Source: Clostridia bacterium
GTDB taxonomy: Bacteria; Bacillota; Clostridia; Christensenellales; Pumilibacteraceae
Length of the DNA stretch: 12,207 nt
NCBI GenBank assembly: GCA_017452405.1
Contig: JAFTMM010000112.1
Location: 1 to 12,207, forward strand
Reading direction: 5' to 3'
The first letter of the stretch is position 1, and each line of letters starts with the position of its first letter. Under the pieces are notes generated by a model. It saw only the letters and a program-made list of their open reading frames with translations, did not search any database and had not been told where the DNA came from. The position numbers and the translations under genes are program-made. Positions 6,480 to 12,207 of this stretch are shown here, in pieces.

Positions 6480-7396
6480 GAAAAACATTCTCCACAAACT
6501 ATTTTATTGCCGTTAAGAAAATCAACGTAATTCATACGCTTCTTCCCTTCCGCTTGCAGTTCAAGCAGTCTAATAGACTTATCGGCGCAACCTACTACAA
6601 GACCGTTTTTATTGGACGATAAAACCTCTCCGCTTCTACCGCATAAATCACAGACCTCGGCTAAATGAATTTTGATGGTTTTGCCGTTAAGTTGAGTAAA
6701 GGCTCCCGGCCACGGTGTAACGCCTTTAATTTTATTAATAATATCTTGGGCATTCATCTTCCAATCAATAAGACCGTCGCTTTTCTTTAACATAGGATAA
6801 TATGAAGCTTGACTTTCGTCTTGTTTAATAGGAATAGGCGCAGTACCGTTTTCAAGCAGTTTTAAATATTCAATAAGAGCGGTTGAGCCAAGATTTCCAA
6901 GCTTATCAAACAAACTCCCCGCGGTATCTGTTTCAAGAATTTCAAGCTCTTTTGCGTATAAAATATCTCCCGTGTCAAGCCCCTCGGAAGTTTTCATAAT
7001 AGTAACGCCCGTCTTCTTCTCGCCGTTTATAACAGCCCATTGAATAGGCGAGCTTCCTCTATATTTAGGAAGAAGCGAAGCGTGGACGTTAATTATACCA
7101 TAAGACGGTAAGTCAATAATTTCTTTACTAATAATCTGACCAAAAGCTGCGGTTACGAATATATCCGCGCCGAGTTTCTTCAGATCCTCATAACCCTCCG
7201 TACGGATTTTACCGTACTGTAATACGGGAATACCCAACGATAATGCATGTTTTTTAACAGGCGAAAAAACGGTAACGCCTCGATTGCCCGGTTTATCCGG
7301 TTGCGTAACTACCGCAATTACTTCATGTTCGGATTCGCATAATGCTTTTAAAGAATATAAGGCAAAATCCGGTGTACCCATAAAAACTATACGCAT
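6476..7396 (-). CDS. fmt: Methionyl-tRNA formyltransferase
   Basis: This is a 306-residue enzyme that transfers a formyl group from 10-formyltetrahydrofolate to Met-tRNA(fMet) before translation initiation. The N-terminal catalytic domain starts MRIVFMGTPDFALYSL, and the active-site triad is visible: Asn103 and His105 in INVHASLLPKYRGSSPIQW and Asp141 in EGLDTGDIL. A C-terminal OB-like tRNA-binding domain follows TPWPGAFTQLNGKTIKIH. Length is normal. ATG at 7396 has a GGAG inside the end of def, eleven bases upstream, and the gap after def is three bases. The neighbouring def removes the formyl group that Fmt adds, so the pair forms a functional unit. The TGA stop overlaps the proposed rsmB GTG start. 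Confidence 0.97.
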   Translation of the reverse strand: MRIVFMGTPDFALYSLKALCESEHEVIAVVTQPDKPGNRGVTVFSPVKKHALSLGIPVLQYGKIRTEGYEDLKKLGADIFVTAAFGQIISKEIIDLPSYGIINVHASLLPKYRGSSPIQWAVINGEKKTGVTIMKTSEGLDTGDILYAKELEILETDTAGSLFDKLGNLGSTALIEYLKLLENGTAPIPIKQDESQASYYPMLKKSDGLIDWKMNAQDIINKIKGVTPWPGAFTQLNGKTIKIHLAEVCDLCGRSGEVLSSNKNGLVVGCADKSIRLLELQAEGKKRMNYVDFLNGNKIVCGECFS

Positions 7397-7399
7397 AAA

Positions 7400-7852
7400 T
7401 TATCTATCTCCGGGTAACATTTTATCAATAAATAAGGTGCCGTCAAGATGATCAAATTCATGACAGCATATATTCGCCAAAAATCCTTCCGCCTTCAATA
7501 CGAAAGGCTTTCCGTGCCTGTCGTACGCTTTAACTTCAACTTTCTTAGGACGCTCAACTTCACCGCTGACTCCGGGCACGCTCAAACAACCTTCACGACA
7601 AATTTGTTTGCCTGAACTTTTCGTAATAACCGGATTAACGAATTCATAAAACTCTTCGCCATCGGGACTAATAACCGCTATTCTTTTAAGCATGCCCACT
7701 TGAGGAGCAGCCAATCCTACTCCATCGGCTAAAATCATCGTCTCTTTCATATCGTCTAAAAGAGTGGCGAGTTTAGCATCAAAATCGGTTACTTCACTAC
7801 ATTTCTTGCGAAGCACCTCATCACCTAATTTAACTATCATTCTTCTTGCCAT
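7400..7852 (-). CDS. def: Peptide deformylase
   Basis: This is a 150-residue metalloenzyme that removes the N-formyl group from nascent proteins. All three family motifs are present: GVGLAAPQVG (44-53), EGCLSVP (87-93, metal-binding Cys89) and CHEFDHLDG (130-138; metal ligands His131 and His135, catalytic Glu132). The residue before the HExxH motif is Cys rather than the commoner Gln. The size and lack of a C-terminal extension fit the short type 1 form. The start is ATG at 7852 with AGGTG four bases upstream, overlapping the priA stop codon, so translation is probably coupled to priA. It is followed by fmt after three bases. Confidence 0.97.
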   Translation of the reverse strand: MARRMIVKLGDEVLRKKCSEVTDFDAKLATLLDDMKETMILADGVGLAAPQVGMLKRIAVISPDGEEFYEFVNPVITKSSGKQICREGCLSVPGVSGEVERPKKVEVKAYDRHGKPFVLKAEGFLANICCHEFDHLDGTLFIDKMLPGDR

Positions 7853-7859
7853 AATTCAC

Positions 7860-10067
7860 CTAAGAAAGTTTAACGGGGTTTACTTCCGCGTAGGAAGTGA
7901 CTTTAGAAACTTTACAATCGTTAACAATATCGTATATTGATCCGATAACGTCGTCTGAATTCACAGCTACTCTTACCAAAATTTTCATGCGGTATTCATC
8001 CATAATTTTCTTGAGTGGCGCGCGCATATACGCAAGATAAAGAAATTTTTCAGGATTTTCGTCCTTTAACTTAATTATCCGCTCGTATATATTTTTCAGC
8101 ACTTCACTAGCTTTGCCATCGTCAGTACCGCTGACCATAACGCGCATTATCGTTGAAAAGGGCGGATATTTAGTGACTTCCCGAAGATTAATTTCTTTTT
8201 CATAAAAACCTTTATAGTCGCCCGTTCTAACGTAATTATAAACGTAATGCTGAGGAGCATAGGTTTGAAGAACTACTTTGCCCTTTTGTAACGCTCTACC
8301 TGCTCTACCTGCTACTTGAGTAGTTAATTGGTAGGTGCGTTCAACGCTACGATAATCTGCCATATGTAGACTCATATCTGCGTCAAGTATACCGACCAGC
8401 GTAACGTCCGGGAAATCATGTCCTTTCGCAATCATCTGCGTTCCGACGAGCAACTGAGCCTTTTTACTGCCAAATTCGGCAAGAATTTTAGCGTGCGCGC
8501 CTTTGCTTCGGGTAGTGTCATTGTCCATTCTAAGCACGCCCACACCCGGAAATGCTTCTTCCAGAATTCTTACAACCTTTTCCGTTCCTATATATCCCTC
8601 TTTCATAAAAGGCGATCCACACTGTGGACATACGTCTAGCGTCGAATACATATTTCCGCAATAGTGGCATTTTAGCCTACTTTCTTCTCGATGGTAAACG
8701 AGTGAAACGTCACATCTTTCGCATTTTGCAACGTATCCGCAAGCTTTGCACATAACGAAGGAAGCATAGCCTCTGCGATTTAAAAACAACATTGCCTGAT
8801 TGCCGTTTTTTATACAATCGTCGAGCTCACGCATCAATGAAGTAGAAAAAATACTATTATTTCCGTGTGCAATTTCTCGGCACATATTTACGACTTCTAT
8901 TTCAGGAAGTGGTCTTTTATTTACTCTGCCTGTGAGTTCAAGCAGTCTGTATTTGCATATTTTGGACGAATAATACGTTTCGACCGAAGGAGTCGCGCTT
9001 CCAAGCACGAGATTTGCGCCGTTATATTTAACGCGCCATTCTGCAATTTCGGCGGTTGAATACCTCGGATTTCTATCTGAAACGTAGCTTGAATCATGTT
9101 CTTCGTCAATGATAATTATACCAAGGTTTTCAAGTGGCGCAAAAACTGCGCTTCTTGCTCCGAGTACGACTTTCGCATCGCCCGACAAGCACTTTCGCCA
9201 TTCATCAAATTTTTCTCCATGGCTTAACGCGCTATGAAGAATAGCAACTGAATCACCAAAACGTGATCTGAAGTTACGCAAAACTTGCGGTGTAAGTGAT
9301 ATTTCCGGTACTAACATAATTGCCGTACGACTTTGTTTTAACGTCTCTTCGATGCAATGCATATATACTTCGGTTTTACCGCTACCGGTAACGCCGTGAA
9401 GTAAAAAACTCTGACCGCTTGCATGCGTAATAGCGTTAACCGCATGGGCTTGCTCCTCGGTCAGAATAACTTTCTTGCTTTTATCGGGTTTAATATCCGA
9501 ATACGGTAAGCGCATAAGCTCCGTATCCGTAATCACGACTATTCCTCGCTCTGCAAGATTTTTCAGCGCAGAAGCTGAAGTAACTTTTGTAAGTTCGCTA
9601 ACAAGCTCTCCTTCGGGTTTTTCCGTAAGCAGATACTCAAATAATTCGTGTTGCGCAAGCGCGCTTTTTCTTATAAACTCATTCGGATCTCTATCTCTAT
9701 AATCTTCAGATAAATAAGCGAACTGTCGCGTAAGCTCTCTGACACGTCCGCCACGCATTGCCGCCGGTATAAACAACCTTAAAACGTCAACTTTCATCAG
9801 TCGAAGTCTACTAGTCATATAGTCCATAAGCTCGAACATTTCGTCGGTTATTATTGGTTGCTTATCAAGAATTTTAATAACTTTTTTTATTTTGTCTTTG
9901 GGTAACGCAGAAGTTTCTTTGATCCCTATTACGAAGCCCTCGGTAACTAAACGCCCAAAAGGAACGTTTACCCTTACTCCGCGTGTAACGTCCAAATCAC
10001 CGCAGTCATAATCAAATATGCGGTCAATTTCCGATGCTGCTATGTCTACGATAACTTCTGCAAACAT
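7860..10067 (-). CDS. priA: Primosomal replication restart helicase PriA
   Basis: This is a 735-residue superfamily 2 helicase that recognises abandoned replication forks and reloads the replicative helicase. The N-terminal 3'-DNA-binding domain starts MFAEVIVDIAASEIDRIFDY. It is followed by a winged-helix-like region, Walker A GVTGSGKT (225-232) and Walker B DEEH (321-324). A zinc-binding insert has eight cysteines in four CxxC pairs (440/443, 449/452, 467/470, 480/483). The helicase C-terminal motifs are GTQMIAKGHDFPDV and QVAGRAGR. Length is normal for the family. The ATG at 10067 lies two bases after the coaB stop. The AGGA is almost adjacent to the ATG, so initiation probably relies on coupling to the upstream frame. 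Placement between coaBC and def is the standard Firmicutes order. Confidence 0.97.
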   Translation of the reverse strand: MFAEVIVDIAASEIDRIFDYDCGDLDVTRGVRVNVPFGRLVTEGFVIGIKETSALPKDKIKKVIKILDKQPIITDEMFELMDYMTSRLRLMKVDVLRLFIPAAMRGGRVRELTRQFAYLSEDYRDRDPNEFIRKSALAQHELFEYLLTEKPEGELVSELTKVTSASALKNLAERGIVVITDTELMRLPYSDIKPDKSKKVILTEEQAHAVNAITHASGQSFLLHGVTGSGKTEVYMHCIEETLKQSRTAIMLVPEISLTPQVLRNFRSRFGDSVAILHSALSHGEKFDEWRKCLSGDAKVVLGARSAVFAPLENLGIIIIDEEHDSSYVSDRNPRYSTAEIAEWRVKYNGANLVLGSATPSVETYYSSKICKYRLLELTGRVNKRPLPEIEVVNMCREIAHGNNSIFSTSLMRELDDCIKNGNQAMLFLNRRGYASFVMCKACGYVAKCERCDVSLVYHREESRLKCHYCGNMYSTLDVCPQCGSPFMKEGYIGTEKVVRILEEAFPGVGVLRMDNDTTRSKGAHAKILAEFGSKKAQLLVGTQMIAKGHDFPDVTLVGILDADMSLHMADYRSVERTYQLTTQVAGRAGRALQKGKVVLQTYAPQHYVYNYVRTGDYKGFYEKEINLREVTKYPPFSTIMRVMVSGTDDGKASEVLKNIYERIIKLKDENPEKFLYLAYMRAPLKKIMDEYRMKILVRVAVNSDDVIGSIYDIVNDCKVSKVTSYAEVNPVKLS

Positions 10068-10069
10068 TC

Positions 10070-10759
10070 CTATTCCGAAATTCTATCAAGTATAAAGTCA
10101 GCGATTTCACGCTTACTCATTTTAGGCAAAGAAGTTGAACTATCTTTATCAATCAACGTTACGATATTAGTGTCTGAATTAAATCCGGCGCCATCTTTTG
10201 TGACGTCGTTTGCTACTATAAGATCGGCATTCTTGCTCAATAATTTATTACGAGCATTGCTTTCGATATTTTCAGTTTCAGCCGCAAATATTACGAGTTT
10301 ACGATTTCCTTTTATCTTTCCAACGGCAAGCGCTATATCCTCAGTATTTTCAAGCTCAATTGAAAGCCCTGTTTTAGACTTTATTTTATTATTTTCGACC
10401 TTGACGGGACGGAAATCACAAGGCGCTGCAGACTTAATAATTACGTCAGCGTCAGGTGCATACTTCATAACGGCGTCGTACATATCTTTAGTCGTCGTTA
10501 CGTTAACTCGCGTAAAACGTATGTCTGAAACGTCAACGCTAGTTTTTCCGCACACAAGAATAACGTTCGCACCTCTATCTGCAGCGGCAGTAGCAATAGC
10601 CGTCCCCATCTTTCCACTAGAGTGGTTTCCGATATATCTTACGGGATCAATAGGCTCTATAGTACCACCGGCAGTCACTAAAACGGTTTTTCCGTCAAAA
10701 TCTTTTTTAGGGAAAAGTACGTCAATAATTTTTTCTTCGATTTTGGAAGGCGAAGCCAT
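10070..10759 (-). CDS. coaB: CoaB part (phosphopantothenate-cysteine ligase) of a split CoaBC
   Basis: These 229 residues form the ligase half of CoaBC, which joins cysteine to 4'-phosphopantothenate using CTP. They carry VLVTAGGTIEPIDPVRYIGN, NHSSGKMG (the Asn falls at residue 210 in full-length numbering, matching the E. coli catalytic Asn210), AAPCDFRPVKV, KIKSKTG (the Lys expected to bind CTP), FAAETEN and NDVTKDGAGFNSDTNIVTL. AAPCDFRP is an unusual version of the usual AAVADYRP-type motif. The domain is intact to its TAG stop. The frame is the same as the CoaC part and open back to the TGA at 10822-10820. ATG 10759 corresponds to the GRM that ends the CoaC domain and has AAGG about ten bases upstream, so an independent restart is possible. 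Whether it is translated separately is inferred. Confidence 0.85.
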   Translation of the reverse strand: MASPSKIEEKIIDVLFPKKDFDGKTVLVTAGGTIEPIDPVRYIGNHSSGKMGTAIATAAADRGANVILVCGKTSVDVSDIRFTRVNVTTTKDMYDAVMKYAPDADVIIKSAAPCDFRPVKVENNKIKSKTGLSIELENTEDIALAVGKIKGNRKLVIFAAETENIESNARNKLLSKNADLIVANDVTKDGAGFNSDTNIVTLIDKDSSTSLPKMSKREIADFILDRISE

Positions 10760-10780
10760 CCTTCCATTTCCTTTATCTCC

Positions 10781-10821
10781 GAACGCAATGACTCCGCTTT
10801 CATTGTAGAAAAAGTGCGTTC
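10781..10821 (-). other. Stem-loop directly at the internal TGA of coaBC
   Basis: On the minus strand GAACGCA (10821-10815), which starts with the last two bases of the TGA, is perfectly complementary to TGCGTTC (10787-10781), giving a 7-bp stem over a 27-base loop. The position resembles that of read-through or selenocysteine-insertion hairpins, but I see no strong apical stem or a G at the head of the loop. Confidence 0.3.
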
Positions 10822-11254
10822 AACGCGCCAGTAAAACCCTTTCATTCTCCTGATACGATAAAGAATTAAGCATATTTGTATTCATTGCAGGAGCAAGAAT
10901 TATGGGGCAAGTACAAGCCATAACGGTAGTAGACAGGAAATCGTCGGCAATTCCACACGCTAGCTTCGCCGCAAAATCAGCAGTACAGGGTGCAATTACG
11001 CAAACGTCTGCTTTTTTTGCAAGCGAAACGTGTTCGACCTCCCACTTACGGTCAGGATCGAACATATCTACCACCACTCTGTTTGCGCTCAACGTTTCAA
11101 ACGTTAGCGGAGAAACGAATTTCGTCGCGTTTTCCGTCATGGAAACGCAAACTTCCGCTCCTTGCTTCTTAAGCGAAGAAACGAGTTCACAAACTTTGTA
11201 AACTGCTATGCCACCGGTAATACCGATAAGAACGCATTTCCCTTTAAGATTCAT
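10820..11254 (-). CDS. coaC: CoaC part (phosphopantothenoylcysteine decarboxylase), truncated by in-frame TGA
   Basis: These 144 residues are the flavin-binding decarboxylase half of CoaBC: ITGGIAVYKVCELVSSLKK at the N-terminus, the active-site His75 in WEVEHVSLAKKADV, IAPCTADFAAKLACGIADD, and Asn125 in APAMNTNM. His75 and Asn125 fall on the same numbers as in E. coli Dfp. The frame then stops at TGA, where an ungapped alignment puts the conserved Gly145. After the stop the same frame continues with recognisable CoaC sequence (NESGVIAFGDKGNGRM), so the last 20 or so residues of the domain, including the substrate clamp, are cut off. The ATG at 11254 shares its A with the rpoZ TAA stop (TAATG). 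The truncated product would probably lack decarboxylase activity. Confidence 0.85.
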   Translation of the reverse strand: MNLKGKCVLIGITGGIAVYKVCELVSSLKKQGAEVCVSMTENATKFVSPLTFETLSANRVVVDMFDPDRKWEVEHVSLAKKADVCVIAPCTADFAAKLACGIADDFLSTTVMACTCPIILAPAMNTNMLNSLSYQENERVLLAR

Positions 11255-11454
11255 TAGTTTTCGTATACAGCCTCTACGTTTCCTTCATAAACTTCTTTAG
11301 CAGCGTGAGAAACGGGATTAGTTCCTTCGGGAAGAGCCTTGTCTTCGCCTGTTTTCTGCTGAAGTTCGCGCGCTCTTTTAGTGACGAGACAAACGAGCGC
11401 ATACTTGCATCCTACTTGTTCTACAAGTTTATCAATAGGCGGTTCAATTAACAT
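11254..11454 (-). CDS. rpoZ: DNA-directed RNA polymerase omega subunit
   Basis: This 66-residue protein matches the short Firmicutes omega subunit, which stabilises the beta' subunit during RNA polymerase assembly. It begins MLIEPPIDKLVEQVGCKYAL, followed by the conserved VTKRARELQ helix and NPVSHAAKEVYEGNVEAVYEN, corresponding to the family's KPVSKAVEEI region. ATG at 11454 has GGAG overlapping the end of gmk, about nine bases upstream. The gmk-rpoZ-coaBC order is the standard one, and the TAA stop overlaps the coaC ATG by one base. The sequence is well conserved for its size and I see no lesion. Confidence 0.95.
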   Translation of the reverse strand: MLIEPPIDKLVEQVGCKYALVCLVTKRARELQQKTGEDKALPEGTNPVSHAAKEVYEGNVEAVYEN

Positions 11455-11458
11455 TAAT

Positions 11459-12022
11459 TTATTCTCCTTTATTCTGCTTAATTATATCAATAACTTCGTT
11501 TACCGCTACGTCTATATTGTCGTTGACAACACGGTAATCGAATATTTCGCTCTCCATGAGCTCTGAATTAGCAAGTTCAAGTCTTGCTTTAACTTGCTCT
11601 TTGGTTTCCGTTCCTCTGCCCATTAAGCGCTTTGCCAATTCTTCTTTGCTGGGAGGTAATACAAAAATCGTTTTGCAATCGGGATACGCTTCTTTAACCT
11701 GCTTAGCGCCCTTTACGTCAATTTCAAGTAAAACGTCAATCCCGTTATTCAGCTTTTCAAAGACGGGCGCGGACGGCGTGCCGTAGCAGTTCCCTACGGT
11801 TACTGCCCATTCAAGAAATTTACCCTCATCACGCATTGCTATAAACTCTTCACGGCTGACGAAATAATAATGAACTCCGTGCTCTTCACCTGCTCTCGGT
11901 TTGCGAGTAGTAGCCGAAATTGAAACGCTGAGATTGGACAGTTCCTTTAAAAGTCTTGCATATATAGTTCCTTTTCCTACGCCCGACGGACCGGAAAGTA
12001 CGATTAATAATCCTTTGCTCAT
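11459..12022 (-). CDS. gmk: Guanylate kinase
   Basis: This is a 187-residue P-loop kinase that converts GMP and ATP to GDP and ADP, needed for GTP and (p)ppGpp pools. Visible are the P-loop GPSGVGKG (11-18), the GMP-binding SISATTRKPRAGEEHGVHYYF, EWAVTVGNCYGTP, the Walker B-like DVLLEIDVKGAKQVK and the lid motif RLMGRGTET. It is slightly shorter than the usual 200-205 residues, mainly at the C-terminus. The ATG at 12022 overlaps the TGA of the upstream frame (ATGA) and has an AAGGA about nine bases upstream. It precedes rpoZ by four bases. Confidence 0.97.
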   Translation of the reverse strand: MSKGLLIVLSGPSGVGKGTIYARLLKELSNLSVSISATTRKPRAGEEHGVHYYFVSREEFIAMRDEGKFLEWAVTVGNCYGTPSAPVFEKLNNGIDVLLEIDVKGAKQVKEAYPDCKTIFVLPPSKEELAKRLMGRGTETKEQVKARLELANSELMESEIFDYRVVNDNIDVAVNEVIDIIKQNKGE

Positions 12023-12207
12023 TCTACGTTCCTTATCTGTTCTTTGATTTTTTCTAGCTCGTTTTTCATTTCAATAATTACCGGAACTTTTCCGTCAATT
12101 TCCGCAAGAACTTCTCTGAGGGTGGGGATGGTGTCCACCGTGCCGAGAAGTCTGCAGGATGTAATTTCTTCCGCTGTTGACTCCAGTAATGTTTTGTCTG
12201 TGCCGCA
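12019..12207 (-). CDS. Chimeric partial frame: GDPD-like sequence joined to a YicC-type C-terminus
   Basis: The frame is open from the right edge and encodes 62 residues to TGA at 12021-12019. Its last dozen or so residues (KNELEKIKEQIRNVE) match the very conserved C-terminus of YicC/YloC, the endoribonuclease-family protein normally found directly upstream of gmk. The preceding residues do not resemble YicC. CGTDKTLLESTAEEI, CRLLGTVDTIPTLREVL and DGKVPVIIEMK read instead as the middle of a glycerophosphodiester phosphodiesterase (GDPD), a TIM-barrel enzyme that hydrolyses glycerophosphodiesters. The join falls around 12050-12075, where both families have a similar E-x-K-(N)-E stretch. The GDPD-like part also uses more ACC, ATC, CCC and CTC codons than the neighbouring genes. 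The YicC tail and the ATGA overlap with gmk are probably genuine. The sequence right of the join may belong elsewhere. Confidence 0.65.
   Translation of the reverse strand, partial: CGTDKTLLESTAEEITSCRLLGTVDTIPTLREVLAEIDGKVPVIIEMKNELEKIKEQIRNVE

Larger units (their letters stand above)
10070..11254 (-). pseudogene. coaBC: coaBC as a whole: one 394-codon frame with an internal TGA
   Basis: The CoaC and CoaB parts lie in a single reading frame (11254 and 10759 are in phase), broken only by the TGA at 10822-10820. The interruption is therefore a single in-frame stop, not a frameshift. A GGA to TGA substitution would explain it. In addition, residue 158 is Phe (TTC) in IAFGDKGNGRM, where E. coli and most relatives have the catalytic Cys (ACGD). 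It may be a real inactivation, a split gene or a sequencing error. TGA terminates rpmB and fmt normally here, so a changed code is not supported. Confidence 0.6.

Noticed and set aside
10170..10808. A 212-codon open frame on the plus strand opposite coaB
   Set aside because: It is the antisense shadow of a well-conserved CoaB domain. The serine- and leucine-rich composition is what antisense translation of this gene gives.
10820..10822. Genetic code change with TGA read as glycine or tryptophan
   Set aside because: TGA ends rpmB, fmt and the YicC-type frame at their expected C-termini, no other conserved gene in the window has an in-frame TGA, and tryptophans in fmt and gmk use TGG.
10820..10830. 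Frameshift as the cause of the coaBC split
   Set aside because: Start positions 11254 and 10759 are in the same phase, and recognisable CoaC sequence continues in that phase straight after the stop, so there is no net shift.
1..12207. Mobile element, CRISPR array, tRNA or defence system
   Set aside because: No transposase, integrase, terminal repeats, regularly spaced repeats or tRNA-like folds were seen. Apart from the right edge, the window is ordinary core genome.

Overview
The window reads as part of the conserved guanylate kinase / primosome / translation-modification cluster of a low-GC, Gram-positive (Firmicutes, Clostridia-like) chromosome. Supporting signs are the gene order, strong AGGAGG-type ribosome binding sites, a four-cysteine ribosomal protein L28, a FakA/YloV-type DAK2 protein, and a very short gene that I recognise as the sporulation peptide SpoVM. 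The last suggests a spore-forming lineage. No mobile elements, CRISPR arrays, tRNAs or rRNAs were seen.

Layout. From the right edge, one tightly packed minus-strand operon runs leftwards: a chimeric partial frame (GDPD-like, ending in a YicC-like tail), gmk, rpoZ, coaBC (broken by an in-frame TGA), priA, def, fmt, rsmB, rlmN, rpe and spoVM. Gaps are a few bases, or start and stop codons overlap (TAATG, GTGA, ATGA), up to spoVM. It ends at a strong bidirectional hairpin near 3276-3316. Convergent to it, rpmB is on the plus strand with its own extended -10 promoter and its own terminator. Divergent from rpmB, fakA runs leftwards from its own promoter, which sits inside a perfect inverted repeat. 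A hairpin terminator separates fakA from the 5' part of recG, which runs off the left edge.

How the genes fit together. gmk feeds GTP pools and rpoZ encodes RNA polymerase omega. coaBC makes 4'-phosphopantetheine for coenzyme A. priA and recG handle replication-fork restart and rescue. def and fmt handle the formyl group at protein N-termini, rsmB and rlmN methylate rRNA, and rpmB is a ribosomal protein. rpe is central carbon metabolism, fakA is fatty-acid activation for phospholipid synthesis, and spoVM directs spore coat assembly.

Main points of interest. (1) A spoVM gene too short for usual gene calling. (2) coaBC is interrupted by TGA exactly where a conserved Gly is expected (residue 145), and the catalytic Cys158 position is Phe. 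(3) At the right edge the frame changes from a glycerophosphodiester phosphodiesterase-like sequence to a YicC C-terminus, which suggests an assembly chimera or a real recombination. (4) Several genes usual for this neighbourhood are absent: stp-prkC-rsgA between rlmN and rpe, an Asp23/YloU gene beside fakA, and remA before gmk.
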